The translations under genes and the position numbers were made by a program. The notes beneath the pieces were generated by a model. That model saw only the letters and a list, made by a program, of their open reading frames with translations. It made no database searches and had not been told where the DNA came from. From Nymphaea colorata (lineage: Eukaryota; Streptophyta; Magnoliopsida; Nymphaeales; Nymphaeaceae): a DNA stretch of 64,000 nucleotides. The DNA lies in assembly GCF_008831285.2 (NCBI RefSeq), contig NC_045149.1, forward strand, positions 1,986,001 through 2,050,000, in the 5' to 3' direction. Position 1 is the first letter of the stretch. Each line of letters begins with the position of its first letter. Positions 1-10,740 of this stretch are shown one piece after another.

Positions 1-880
1 TCCGCTCAACTACACCATTTTGTTGGGGTGTGTAAGGGCAGGAGATTTGTCTAGTTATCCCTTTTTCACGTAGAAATTCAATAAAATCAAGCGAGGAATA
101 TTCTCCCCCTCCATCACATTGAAAATGCACCACATTGGATGAAAATTTGGTTTGAATCATGGCATAGAAGTTTCGAAATATGTGGGGTACTTCTGATTTG
201 TGTTTCATGAAGTAAATCCAGGTGAAACGTGAGTAAGAGTCAATGAATAAGACATAATATCTTGACCCAGACATGGAATCAACAGGGGCTGGCCCCCATA
301 CATCAGAAAAAATAGTTTCAAAAGGTTTGGAAGCCATTTGATTTATATTATGGAAAGGTAAAACATGACTCTTACAAAGTCCACAACTTGAACATTTTTT
401 GACAATTGAAGTAAGAGGTAAGCTTGATCTTGGAATGAGACTATCTGTGACAAGTTTTTCAATGAAATGTCGACCACAGTGTCCTAGCCGACTATGCCAC
501 AGATCAGACTCCAAAAATTGGTTAGGGCCCCTTACTTTTGATTGAAAATGACAAGAACTTGGCACTGATGACGCATTATGAGAAAGAGAAAATGTCTTTA
601 ATCCTATATCAAAAGTGGATGAATCCTTGGGTAGACATTCCTTGAGGACGTATATATTCCCTTGACGCTCCCCTCTAGCGAACATTTTCTTCGTTTGGAG
701 GTCTTTGACATAGACAGAAGGAGTGAATTCAACAGAAGAGCTTGTATCATCAATGAGTTTAGAAACGGATATGATGTTCTTTTTGATATTGGGAGCAAGA
801 ACAACATTAGACAGTGATAGAGACGAGGATGACAATGGAATATGTGCATTTCCAATATGTGTAATGGGATGAGATTTTCC
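1..880 (-). pseudogene. Ty1/copia pol fragment: GAG-pre-integrase and integrase, cut by window edge
   Basis: Read on the minus strand from about 880 down to 1. A GAG-pre-integrase zinc region (LWHSRLGHCG, then KKCSSCGLCKSH) lies at about 510-370. The integrase core follows: SDVWGP with the first catalytic Asp near 290, CDGGGEYSS with the second Asp near 110, and QQNGVVER with the catalytic Glu in the first 25 bases. In a living element this domain joins cDNA to host DNA in the nucleus. The DD35E residues are all present, but the segment is out of frame with the upstream protease near 880. RT and RNase H must lie beyond the left edge. The lineage within copia was not determined. Confidence 0.88.
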
Positions 881-1983
881 ATCCAACTTCTACCGTAATG
901 AGGAGATAAGTTAGTCATTTTACCTGCATTTCTTGTCACATGGGTAGCTGCACCTGAATCCAAGAACAATTCTCCCTGCTCATTTTGCTTTATAGTCATC
1001 TTTGAGAATGCGGTCATCAATAGCTGTTGCATATCTTCAGCGGTGGATTTAGAACTTTGTCCTCCTTGTTTATAATCATGTCTTACCCCTTTGTTTTTAT
1101 TTTGAGGATTAAACCAACATTGTGCCTTCATGTGCCCTTTCTTGTTGCACTGAAAACAAATTGGTATTGTTCTTGAAGTATCCAAAGGACACATACCTTG
1201 GTTATGTGGTGTTGGTAGAATGCCACGACCACCATGGTTGGAGTTCCCATGGCTCTTACCAAACTTTACATGCATAGCCAACACATTTTGGGAGTTCCCT
1301 TGATCAGTCCTTTCAATGACTCTTTTCATATTCATTTCGTGTTGGAGAAGTTTACCTTGTAGTTCGTTGAAGGAAGGCAGAACAAGAAGGACCTCAAGAG
1401 CTGTAATAAAAGCATGATAATCATGCCCAAGTCCATTCAAGGTTTGCAGTTGGTCTGCAACGGCCTAAATACGCCCCAAATAATCCATGATAGCCATTGA
1501 ACCTTTGCTCAAATTCTGAAATTCTTTCTTTAAGTACATAATTCGAGCTTCTGATATTTGGGAAAAGGTATCAGCAAGGGTTTCCCATAATTCTTCTGCA
1601 GTACAATCATCAGAAACTGAAAGTAACACTTGTTGAGATAAAGTGGACAAAATATACGTAACTAGACTTTGGTCACGTCTCATCCACACAGCATGTTCAG
1701 GGTTGCTGTCTTCATGAACAGCAATAACTTCTCCTGCCTCATTTTTAATTTCCTGCAAAACGGATATTGGTAGAGCCTTTGTTGAACCATCGAGATGTCC
1801 AAAGAGGCCTTGACTTCTTATGAAAGGCATGATTTGCCTTTTCCAGATCAGATAATTCTCATGGTTGAGTTTTTCGTAATAAGGTGAGGAAGAAAACTTG
1901 AGGATATGCCAGAATGCGAAAGGTTTTCCATGACAACAGAAAGGAAGGGTATATAGGTAGAAGATGAGAGGGAAAGAAGACAT
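881..1983 (-). pseudogene. Ty1/copia gag and protease (broken)
   Basis: Gag starts at the ATG ending at 1983. It shows a UBN2-type capsid region (NHENYLIWKRQIMPFI, AEELWETLADTF), then a CCHC zinc knuckle CFQCNKKGHMKAQCW near 1160-1115 that would bind element RNA. The aspartic protease motif LFLDSGAATHVT near 975-935 keeps the DSGA core. One in-frame stop (1465-1467) interrupts gag after YLGRI, and the frame continues cleanly beyond it. A frameshift after the protease near 880 disconnects pol. Gag-pro-INT order is the copia order. The leader runs from the ATG back to the primer site at 2141-2152. Confidence 0.9.
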
Positions 1984-2140
1984 GATATAACAAGATATGT
2001 CCTTAAGTAAGCAAAAAGAAAAAGGAACAAGAATTACGCAAGAGAAAAGTAAATTCAGGATAGAGACAAGATGAGAAAAGAGTTCTAACCAGATCAGACC
2101 TGTTTGGGCATTTCATTTGGTAGAGATAATGTAACCCGGT

Positions 2141-2152
2141 GCTCTCATACCA
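2141..2152 (-). promoter_or_regulatory. Primer binding site of the left copia element
   Basis: Read on the minus strand this is TGGTATGAGAGC, one base from the common plant initiator-tRNA-Met primer site TGGTATCAGAGC. It sits directly after the proposed LTR end (TCTATCA), as expected for minus-strand DNA priming. Confidence 0.75.
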
Positions 2153-2204
2153 TGATAGAAATCTAGCACCAATATCTGTAACCAGAAAACAATACTCACG
2201 CAGG

Positions 2205-2209
<5 letters not shown>

Positions 2210-2236
<27 letters not shown>
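2210..2236. repeat. (GA)n microsatellite
   Basis: Uninterrupted GA dinucleotides of about 27 bp inside the transcribed part of the copia LTR. Confidence 0.95.
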
Positions 2237-2242
<6 letters not shown>

Positions 2243-2337
2243 ACAAGAAGAAGCTGAGAAGAAGAAGCCCGTAACCAAAATGGTTTGCACGGCCTCTATT
2301 TATAATCTCATTTCCAGAATTCTAAGAGTCTCCAATC

Positions 2338-2525
2338 GTAGAATCCTAGGAGATTTCACAAGCTCCAAGGACATTAATTACATCATAGAAACCTAAGAGA
2401 CTTCACACATTACAAGGATATTAACTACAACATAGAATCCTATGAGACTTCACATATTACAAGGATATTAACTACAACATAGAATCCTAGGTGACTCTTC
2501 ACATGTTACAAGGACATTAAGTATC
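2338..2525. repeat. 47-bp tandem repeat, about four copies, in the LTR U3
   Basis: Successive units share the frame ATAGAATCCTA-GAGACTTCACA-ATTACAAGGATATTAACTACAAC with a few substitutions each. The array sits just upstream of the TATA box, where repeated enhancer modules often occur in LTRs. The regulatory role is inference. Confidence 0.8.
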
Positions 2526-2601
2526 TTAACACATTCTACAATGAGGTGGAATCCTAAGAGACTCCTCTTCAACGTGCTGGTGCAGGATTTATATTTTAAC
2601 A

Positions 2602-3722
2602 TGAGCTAGGCATAATCTTCAACCTGGTACTCAATGTCTCTTCTATGCTTATTGTGTTGTTGTGTCATCTTATTTTGGGCAGCAAATAGTCTAGATTGAA
2701 CCATGTCTAAGGTCTGATCTCTACTGAAAAGCTGCATGTCCACTACATCCAGCTGGTCTGAATAAAGGTGGAACCTCCATAGGTCAAGAGGAGGCCTTCC
2801 ATAAACCACTTCGAATGGGGAAGTGTCTGTGGCTAAGTGGGTGGATGTATTATAGACATATTCTGCCCATGACAAGTAATCAATCCAATTATGGGGTTGA
2901 AGTTCTGCATAAAACTGTAGATAATTTTCTAATACCCTGTTAACATCCAACCTTTGCCTATCCATTTGAGGATGGTAGGCAGTGATGATGTTAAAGGTTG
3001 TTCCTTGTGACTTGAAATAGTGCTGCCAAAAGCCACTTAAGAACACAGGGTCATGATAGCTGACGATGGATCTCGGCATGCCGTGCAACCTTCCAATATG
3101 TTCTTGAAAGGCATGTGCCACATCCTTGTTGGAAAACGATTGAGCCAAAGCAAAGAAGTGGGCGTACCCACGGCCACCAACATCACTGGTTTCCTTTTGA
3201 AACGAGGTAAGGCCACTATAAAATCCATTGAAATGTCTTATCAAATCCTCTCGGCAATGGGAAGTGACTGCAGTAGCCCTACTGGTTTAAGGGTCTTGTA
3301 CTTATGCCTTTGATAGATGTCGCATCTTCTTACATAATCATGCACTTGCCTCTTCATACCAGGCCAGTAAAAGGTGTTGCACAGCCTTTTATAAGTATCC
3401 CCTACTCCTTGATGCCCAGCCTCTCATGAAATCTTGATAGCAGCTGTGAGATAATGTGATCATTAGGAAGGCATTAGGAGGAACAAAAATGCAGTTTTGA
3501 TAGTGTAAGTATGAGGCCTCCCACCGATAACCATATCTTTGGATTGGAGAGATCTCTATCCTTCTTTTGATTTCCTGCACTTCATGAGACATCTTGTGAA
3601 GCTCTTCCATATCCTTCCACAGGTCAGCTTCCACATAGATCATGGGACACATGAGAGTGGTTTGAAGCTCTTCCAACTCAACTTCTTCATGCTGTCAGGA
3701 CAACCCGTCAGCTACTTTATTT
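2602..3722 (-). pseudogene. Ty3/gypsy integrase, duplicated copy (second)
   Basis: Minus-strand coding relic. The N-terminal part, about 3676-3389, has HYQNCIFVPPNA before a damaged HHCC zinc module. The catalytic core has HGMPRSIVSYHDPVFLSGFW (the usual SDRDP is SYHDP here) and ITAYHPQMDRQ near 3100-2950. The C-terminal linker is YNTSTHLATDTSPFEVVYGRPPLDLWRF. Stops and frameshifts separate the pieces. The whole stretch repeats the neighbouring integrase at 3723-5047 with an offset near 1,325 bp. Its left end stops where the copia LTR begins at 2601, so it is the target of that insertion. Confidence 0.85.
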
Positions 3723-5550
3723 TCAGTTCCAGCAGTGTGGTGCTTGATGACAGGGCTTCAAGCGTGACACAGAAGACAGGATGAATGGAGGAATCAGCAG
3801 GCAGTTGCAGCTGGTAGGCAACCTTGCCTATTTTTTTTATGACTGGAAATGGACCTGAGTATTTATCTGTCAGCTTGTATGTGCCAACAGAATGCCTCTG
3901 TGGCCTCCTTTTTGGAAAATTCTTGAGATAGGTATAATCTCCAACCTGGTAACTCAATGTCTCTTCTACGCTTATTCTGTCTCTGTGTCATCTTATTTTG
4001 GGCAGCAAATAGTCTAGATTTAATCATGTCTAAGGTCTGATCTCTACTGAAAAGCTACATGTCCACTACATCCAGCTGGTCTGAATGAAGGTGGAACCTC
4101 CATAGGTCAAGAGGAGGCCTTCCATAAACCACTTCGGATGGGAAAGTGTCTGTGGATGAGTGGGTGGATGTATTATAGGCATATTCTGCCCGCGACAATT
4201 AATCAATCCAATTATGGGGTTGAAGTTCTGCATAAAACTGTAGATGATTTTCTAATACCCTGATAACAACCAACGTTTGCCTATCCATTTGAGGATGGTA
4301 GGCAGTGACGATGTTAAGGGTTGTTCTCTGTGACTTGAAATGGTGCTGCCAAAAGCCACTTAAGAACACAGGATCACAATCGCTGATGATGGATCTCGGC
4401 ATGCCGTGCAACCTTCCAACATGTTCTTGTAAGGCATGTGCCACATCCTTGGTGGAAAACGGGTGAGTCAAAGCAAAATGAAGTGGGTGTAATTGGATAA
4501 CCAGTCCACGACCACCAATATCACTGATTTCCCACTGAAGGTAAGCCTTCTATAAAATCCATTAAATGTCTTCCCAAATCCTCTCGGGAATGGGAAGTGA
4601 CTGCAGTAGCCCTACTGGTTTAAGGGTCTCGTACTTATGCCTTTGATAGATGTCGCACCTTCTTACATAACGCACTTGCCTCTTCATACCAGGCCAGTAA
4701 AAGGTGCTGCACAGTCTTTTATAAGTATCCTCTACTCCTTGATGTCCAGCATCTTTATTATCATGAAATCTTGATAGCAGCTGTGAGATAATGTGTGCAT
4801 TAGGAGGAACAAAAATGCAGTTTTGATAGTGTAAGTAAGGGGCCTTACACCGATAACTGTATCTTTGGATTGGAGAGATCTCTATCGTTCTTTTGATTTC
4901 CTGCACTTCATGAGACGTCTTGTGAAGCTCTTCCATATCCTTCCATGGGCCAGCTTCCACACGGATCATGGGACACATGAGAGTAGTCTGAAGCTCTACC
5001 AACCCAACCTATTCATGCTGTCTGGACAACCCATCTTATTTTCAGTTCCTCTCTTAAATTTGATCTTGAACTCGTAGCCCAATAATTTGCAGACCCACTT
5101 CTGCTGGACGATGTTCAAGTCTTTTTGCTGCATGCAGTATTTTAAGATGCAGTGGCCAGTTTGCATGACGAACTTCCTGCCTATTAAGTAATGGTGCCAC
5201 TTTTTTATGGATAGCACCATGGAGATCAACTCACGCTCGTAACCAGACTTCCCTTTAAATGTCTCCCCCATAGCTCTACTATAGAAGGCAATTGGATGGC
5301 CTTGCTGAAGTACTCTCCCTATGCCCAGTTCAGACGCATCAGTTTCCACGATGAACAACAAGTTGAAATCTGGTAGCCGCAGTCTGGGTGCACTGCAAAT
5401 TGCCTTCTTAAGCTTATTGAATGTTGGAACACTTTCCTTAGTCCACTTAAATTGATTTTTCTTCAGCATCGAGATGTAGCTGCGATGGCCCCAAAGTTTA
5501 TTACAAAACGGCGACAGTACCCTGCAAGGCTGATGAAGAAGAAAGTGGAA
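3723..5550 (-). pseudogene. Ty3/gypsy pol: RT tail, RNase H and integrase (first copy)
   Basis: Minus-strand order from 5550 downwards: the RT-RNase H linker (KKNQFKWTKESVPTFNKLK), then RNase H (FIVETDASELGIGRVLQQGHPIAFYSRAMG near 5350-5260), then the integrase HHCC module (HQGVEDTYKRLCSTFYWPGMK ... CDIYQRHKYE near 4750-4620). The core follows (HGMPRSIISDCDPVFLSGFW near 4400), then the GPY/F-type C-terminus (KYSGPFPVIKKIGKVAYQLQLP near 3880-3800). In RNase H, QTGHCILKYC replaces the usual TDH motif and in integrase SDCD replaces SDRD, so key sites are altered. Frameshifts and stops break the frame. No RT core or gag remains upstream. Confidence 0.87.
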
Positions 5551-6140
5551 TGGCATAGATATGTACTCACTGCATCCTTGAGAAAGAGTTTTCTGTGATG
5601 ACTTTTCTCGCTTCATTTCTTTAATTTTCTTCTCCACTCGACTTCCTCTACAACTGCTTTTGCCTTCTTCTAACATTTCTGTTGTGTGTGCATGATGAGT
5701 AAGTTTTGATCAACCTTTGTCTCCCTTTTCCTAATGCAAGTTGAGGTTCAGAGTAAGATAGAAAAGGATATGTTATGGGCATCTGTGCATTATAAGGGTA
5801 TTTACGTAGAAGTGTAGAAAGATGTTTTTCTGCCATAGAGGACAGTATTGGAAGATAAAATATCGGCCCCACGGACACCCCTCCGGCTGAATTTGGTCTT
5901 TGGCCGGTCTCTATATACAATATACAACTTGATCTCAAGTTGGCCTCTATATACTATATAGTCACTCTATAGCTAACAGTCCAACAAACAATAACCCACA
6001 AACAAGGTTGCAGATTGTTTGGGCCGCGAGAGGGTTTGTGGCCCTAAGACGTGTCAGGTAGAGGAAATCCCAAAGCCTAACCGTCTCCCTATAAAGTTCA
6101 ACAAGCAAAGGCGCAAGCTATTGGTAGACATCTCCTCATA
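5551..6140. other. No recognisable gene; possible PPR 5' flank
   Basis: This tract separates the gypsy remnant from the PPR fragment. I see no domain in either strand. CTATATA-rich sequence at about 5910-5970 and a TATA-like CCCTATAAAG near 6090 could be leftover promoter sequence of the PPR gene, but this rests on position only. Confidence 0.4.
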
Positions 6141-6143
6141 GTC

Positions 6144-6614
6144 ATGTCCAGTCTAACCAATAAGCCGAAACTAATGGGAAGATCTCATTTGTTTTCTCCA
6201 CTTGCTTCCTTCAAGACTCAATCACTGCATATAAGCCCCCCACGCTTAGCATCCAAAGAGCTCCACAAGTCCCATCTTCGACCCAATGGGCCACCTTCGA
6301 GGAGACCGGGCAGATTGATGCCCACATCATCATAGTTCATAACCCAATTCCATCGCCACCCTTATCCTTTTCTTCTCGACAAATCTCTCTCTACACAGTA
6401 TAACTTCATAATCACCTCTTACACCAAGAGCAACAGTCCAGAAGATGTTATTATTGTCTACCATCATATGAGGTCCATAGGGATGCCACCAGATGAGTTC
6501 ATTATTCCTTCTATCTTAAAGGCCTGCACGGAATCTCAGGTTGAGGACCAGGGGAAGGAGGTTCATGGGTTTGTGATAAAAGTTGGTCTTGACTGGGATG
6601 TGTTTGTTTGGTGA
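6144..6614 (+). pseudogene. Pentatricopeptide repeat (PPR) protein, N-terminal fragment
   Basis: One reading frame from 6144 to the stop at 6612-6614, with one internal stop at 6333-6335, matches the start of a plant PLS-class PPR protein. YNFIITSYTKSNSPEDVIIV and YHHMRSIGMPPDEFIIPSILKACT correspond to the usual 'WN..I..Y...' helix pair and 'P..FTFP.VLKAC' repeat. GKEVHGFVIKVGLDWDVFVW follows the 'G..IHG...K.G...DVFV' repeat. Such proteins bind organellar RNA and act in editing or processing. The fragment ends exactly where the next repeat should begin, and no E or DYW domain is present. An alternative frame near 6300-6340 (QIDAHIIIVH) suggests a frameshift too. It is probably a truncated duplicate. 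Confidence 0.75.
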
Positions 6615-6885
6615 TACAATCCCTATTTTCCAGCAATAGAGAAGACAGCGTATTCACCCAATACTCATTCCATAGAAGACCTAGAAGATGGGAGTTCAGA
6701 GAGGACTTAAAATAAGTTGCATCCAAGGCATAGTACTACAAAGACAAGAGACATATGAGTTACTAACAAATTTCAAATGTCATAAACCAAACCATCAAGG
6801 CACAAAAGCAACACATTTCCCTTTACATGTGGCAGAGCATGGAAGAAAAAGGAGAACGGCTGGAAATTTTAATGAATTTGACATA
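6615..6885. other. No recognisable gene
   Basis: Unassigned sequence between the PPR fragment and the Mutator-like element. Short open frames here have no recognisable motif. Confidence 0.5.
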
Positions 6886-6965
6886 CTCTCAAGTTATGTC
6901 ACATAGGTACAGGTACGGACCATTTTCAAAAAATTTGGGTGCGGGTGTACGGCCGTACACATGCA

Positions 6966-6967
<2 letters not shown>

Positions 6968-7007
<40 letters not shown>
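6968..7007. repeat. (AT)n microsatellite
   Basis: About 38 bp of uninterrupted AT dinucleotides inside the Mutator-like element. A shorter ATAT tract follows at about 7040. Confidence 0.95.
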
Positions 7008-7008
<1 letters not shown>

Positions 7009-7294
7009 AAAAATTTCAAACAGAATAACATATTCACACATATATATATATCAAAAAATTACAAACAGAATAGCATATTCATAAATCATGATCCAAAACA
7101 CAGTATGGAAGTAATTAACATACAAATATTTCAGCTTTCTTGATAAACAAGTCACAACTCAAGCCATGGTTAAAGAGGAAATGCTAAACAAGTAAACAGA
7201 ACATGCTAAACAAGTCAAACTGTAAAACAGTAAAAGTCGGTGCAGGCTGCAGCCAAAAATTACTGATTTAATCATTTTAATGATAAAAAAAAAC

Positions 7295-7357
7295 ATACAG
7301 TTAGAACATCAACATAGCATTATAGCCTATAATGCTATTTTTCTGTTCTAACTGTAT
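7295..7357. repeat. 63-bp foldback (hairpin)
   Basis: ATACAGTTAGAAC at the left pairs with GTTCTAACTGTAT at the right. The arms continue inward through AGCATTATA / TATAATGCT to a CC centre, giving about 30-bp arms with a few mismatches. Confidence 0.85.
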
Positions 7358-8134
7358 TTATAGCAGGCATAGCAGCACTCATAAGCCTTGAGTGGCTGTC
7401 TGGCAGAGTCTTGACGACCGAAACCAAGAAAACAGAAACAGAAAACAAATAAAAACAGCCAATAGAACATTCACTTATTCAGAAGACAGACCAAATTATG
7501 ATGCATCGTTAAAAATTTTAAACAAACAACAAGAAAACGAAAAAACGTAAAAACGAAATCAAAACGACATACAATAGATTAATAAAACAAAGAAAGGGAC
7601 TGTAAGATGGGATTTGAAGAACCAGAGAAAGCTACCGGAAAAGCCAGCGAATGTATGGTTGTAATCGCTGCCGGAGGAACAAGTTGTCGCTGACCGTCGA
7701 AAACACAAGCGTCAATCGAGAGGATTCACAAAAAATAAGCAAAATACCATCGCCGGAGATCGTCTACCGTTGCCGGTTGCCGCCATTCGTCCACTGTAGT
7801 TGCCGGTCGCCAAAGAGATTGCCGCAGTCGGTGAGAAATGCATTGAAGGAGGAAGAAGACATCGCAGGGGTTTAGGGTTTTCAACCATTTTAATGTTAGA
7901 TGATGTTTAAAACGTTAAAAACTTAAAATCGTCAAAATAAAAAATGGGCAACTATAGACTCGGTCAAAGTTGACCGAGTCCAAAATTGGACGAAATTGAA
8001 CCCGGGTACGTTGACCGTACCCGGTACCGCGTTGACCGCACTAGAGGCGCACCCACGGGCGTATCGGTACCCGTACCCATACCGTGCGGGTACTCCTCCT
8101 TAAGAGGGGTACCCGTGTGACATAGCTCTCAAGT

Positions 8135-9099
8135 TATTTTACTTGAACACATATGTCAAGAGGGATAATGTTTAGTGCAAAATTGATAAAGTAACATTTA
8201 CTAAGGAGGCATGATCACTAGTTGTAAGCTGCCGCCATGTATCATGATTCACTCTTGTTGAGTGCCAGGCCATGAGTGGCTGGACCAGCACGTGATCATG
8301 TTAAACTACAGTGTCTTGAATGGCCCATCCTTATGGACTCTCACATCTTTGTAACTTGGCATTCTTGAAGTCCTACTCTCATATAATGATTGATGCATCT
8401 ACAATTGGACAAAACATTTGCAGAAAATTGCAAAATTGCTGCTTGCTCTTAAAGGTTACTTGAAAATGTAGTTCAAAGTTCACCAAATAGAGGAACGATA
8501 TCTAGTTTGCCAAAGGGAATAAAAAAACTATTGCACGGCTTAAACAAATGAAGCTTGTAGACTATGAAATGTAACAAAACTAGCTTAGGAGTAGTTAATG
8601 ATTTTCCAGGGCATCATTCTCCATCTAAATAACAACAATAACTAACGAACTAGACCTACAGAAAACCAAAAAACAGTAGCACAAAGCTTAGTTCCCACTA
8701 GAATCATGTTTTACATAAATAATTGATTTTCATTGTTTTTAGGCACTATCCATTAATGCCTCAAAGAGTCAAAATGACATAAATGAGTCCAGTTTAGAAT
8801 GTTAAGAGGATAAAGAGGCATGTTATAATGCAACCTGATGTGCATATTTACTGATAGTGCTATGACTAAACAAAAATAGCTTCTTTCACTTTTTCTTTTC
8901 CATTTTTGGTTGGTGTTTGCCAATAAATAGTGTCTCCCAACTAAAATAGTGCCAGACTAACAATTACAACTGTAATTGTCTCACTCTCAGCAGTCAATTC
9001 TAATAGAATGTAATAAGACAAGTCGTAATGCAATAGGAAATAATCTCAACTGGAATGGGTAAAACAAATGTTCCATCCCCACCAACTATGGTGTGGATA
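8135..9099. other. No recognisable gene
   Basis: About 960 bp of ordinary AT-rich sequence. I see no domain, terminal repeat or simple-sequence array. Confidence 0.55.
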
Positions 9100-9920
9100 A
9101 ACCTAAGTCACCTGAGTGTGGAGTGTGGTTGTGGGTGTGGGATGCGACAAATCTCAAAAAAATTCAGTGCGGGTGCGTGTGTGTATATATATATATAATT
9201 AACTAATATATAAATAAGATATGGCTCGGACTGCATAACTAATAAGTAATAACTAATATATAACTAAGAACAGCATTCCTCAACAGAAAAAAACATGGCT
9301 CGGACAGCATAACTAATAAGTAATAACTAATATATAACTAGGAACAGCATTCCTCAACAGAAAAAACATGGCTCGGACAGCATAACTCAACAAAAACAGC
9401 ACGGCTCCAAAAAAAATACTGAAATTGATGAACATTATAAGTTATAACTACTGAACGAAGTATTAAAGAAGCAAAATAAGATAAAATATCTTAACGATAA
9501 ACAAATAACAACAATAAAACAAGTGAAAATCGTAGAACAACACGCACAAATTGGGGCAAATCAGTAGGAAATAGGCCAACACATGAAAAAAACGAAATAA
9601 ACAAGATATTAAGCATTGAACATTCGTAAGGAACAAAAAAAACACGAATGATTTATAAAATCACCGTCGCTGGTCGAAAATCATTGTCTCCGGTCGCTGC
9701 TCACCGTCGGACGTGGCTGTCGCCGATATATTTCTTCTACCGTCGAAAGCTGACGTCACAGGCGATGAAGAAGGGAGGAGCGCCGGAAAACTCAGATTTT
9801 CGCAGGAGAATTCATCGGAAAAAAGCTCGGAAAGTCAGAGGGAGGTCGAAGGAAGGAGGTGGGCGGCGTGAAAGGTTTAGCCAAATGCTCTTACATTTGG
9901 AGGTGGGTCTCTGATAAGGC
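9100..9920. repeat. Diverged relative of the 6.9-kb Mutator-like element
   Basis: The left end (GATGCGACAAATCTCAAAAA, AGTGCGGGTGCG, then a TATATA tract) parallels the left end of the element at 6895. The GC-richer part at 9655-9880, with repeated CCGTCG/CGGTCGC and CGCCGGA words, parallels 7650-7860. The right terminus was not found, so this copy is truncated or too diverged. The open frame at 9648-9914 (88 codons, Arg/Lys-rich) has no recognised domain. Confidence 0.5.
9221..9385. repeat. 74-bp tandem repeat, just over two copies
   Basis: ATGGCTCGGAC begins at 9221, 9295 and 9368. The units between are nearly identical, sharing AACAGCATTCCTCAACAGAA. Confidence 0.92.
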
Positions 9921-10237
9921 TGCTCTGCCCAACCTGTAGAGGACAGTTTGTTACCGCTTAATGTTATTTGAATGGTTGTAATTTATTTGCATATATATGA
10001 AATTTCTTCTGGTACTCACAAGTCACAAAAGTCCCAATGCACGAATTAGTTGGAAGTCTAATATTTAAAGATTCCAAATTCAAAAAGGTCTAGAATTTAA
10101 AACCAAGTTCGGTGTTCTTCAAAATCACTTAATCAAAGTTCACTATGCTCTTGCTCAAGCATATATTTGGGGTTTTGGTTTCTTTAATTTGTACTATTAC
10201 TCTTACATAGTTGTGGAATTAATGGTATAGTTTCAGG

Positions 10238-10268
<31 letters not shown>

Positions 10269-10470
10269 TGAGAGCAAAAGTTCCAGCTTCTCAAGTTTCT
10301 CAAAGTGACTTATGCCAACCAAACGCTTATTTGACAACGTAGTCAAGATGAGCCAAAGAAATTCAAAGGTTCGATTGATCGAGCCAAAATAAAAATCCAT
10401 GTCAACATTATATATAAATCCATTATCCATGTCGTTCTTGTCTACTTGATTCTAAAGCAAAAAATAGTTA
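9921..10470. other. No recognisable gene; contains an (AT)n tract
   Basis: Unassigned AT-rich sequence. An (AT)n microsatellite spans about 10240-10268. Confidence 0.6.
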
Positions 10471-10740
10471 GGGGCCGTTTGATGGCCTGAAAATATATTT
10501 CTGGAAATATATTTCTGGAAATATAGGAAATGAAAAAATGGAATGGGAAAAATCTTTCTAATTCCAATTTTGGTGTGTGTGTGATGACTCAGAAATATAT
10601 TTCCAATTCTATATTTCTGAGTTTGATGGTACAGAAATACATTTCCAGATTTTCAGAAAATCAATTCTTAGTTTGATGATAAGGAAACATTTGTCCAGAT
10701 TTACAAAAATGAGATAAATAACCACACCAAGTACATAAAT
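10471..10740. mobile_element. Left end of an unidentified TIR element (partial)
   Basis: GGGGCCGTTTGATGGCC follows TTA at 10468-10470 and closely resembles the terminal repeat of the Harbinger-like element at 30573. Internal repeats (CTGGAAATATATTT twice; TTTGATGGTACAG and TTTGATGATAAGG) resemble subterminal repeats. I could not find a matching right end, so the element is truncated or interrupted. Confidence 0.4.

Larger units (their letters stand above)
2153..2601 (-). repeat. 5' LTR of the left copia element (449 bp)
   Basis: Bounded by TG...CA on the minus strand (starts TGTTAAAATATAAATCC, ends TCTATCA) and immediately followed by the primer site. A minus-strand TATA box (ATTATAAATAG) lies at about 2297-2307. 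A (GA)n tract lies downstream of it. The upstream U3 part contains a 47-bp tandem repeat, annotated separately. The start abuts gypsy integrase sequence, so the element inserted there. The candidate 5-bp target copy at 2602-2606 (TGAGC) cannot be tested because the other end is outside the window. Confidence 0.75.
6886..8134. mobile_element. Non-autonomous Mutator-like element with 9-bp target duplication
   Basis: The 9-bp direct repeat CTCTCAAGT occurs at 6886-6894 and 8126-8134. The element between them (about 6895-8124) starts TATGTCACATAGGTAC, and the inverted right end reads TATGTCACACGGGTACC, so it has short terminal inverted repeats. Both ends are rich in GGTACC/CGGGTAC. A 9-bp duplication suggests the Mutator superfamily. 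The interior has an (AT)n tract, a foldback at 7295-7357, and a GC-richer stretch at 7620-7880 with an open frame rich in Arg and Ser. No transposase is visible. Captured host coding sequence (Pack-MULE style) is possible but unproven. Confidence 0.7.

Noticed and set aside
2338-2525. CRISPR-like array
   Set aside because: Units are contiguous 47-bp tandem copies without unique spacers, inside a plant LTR.
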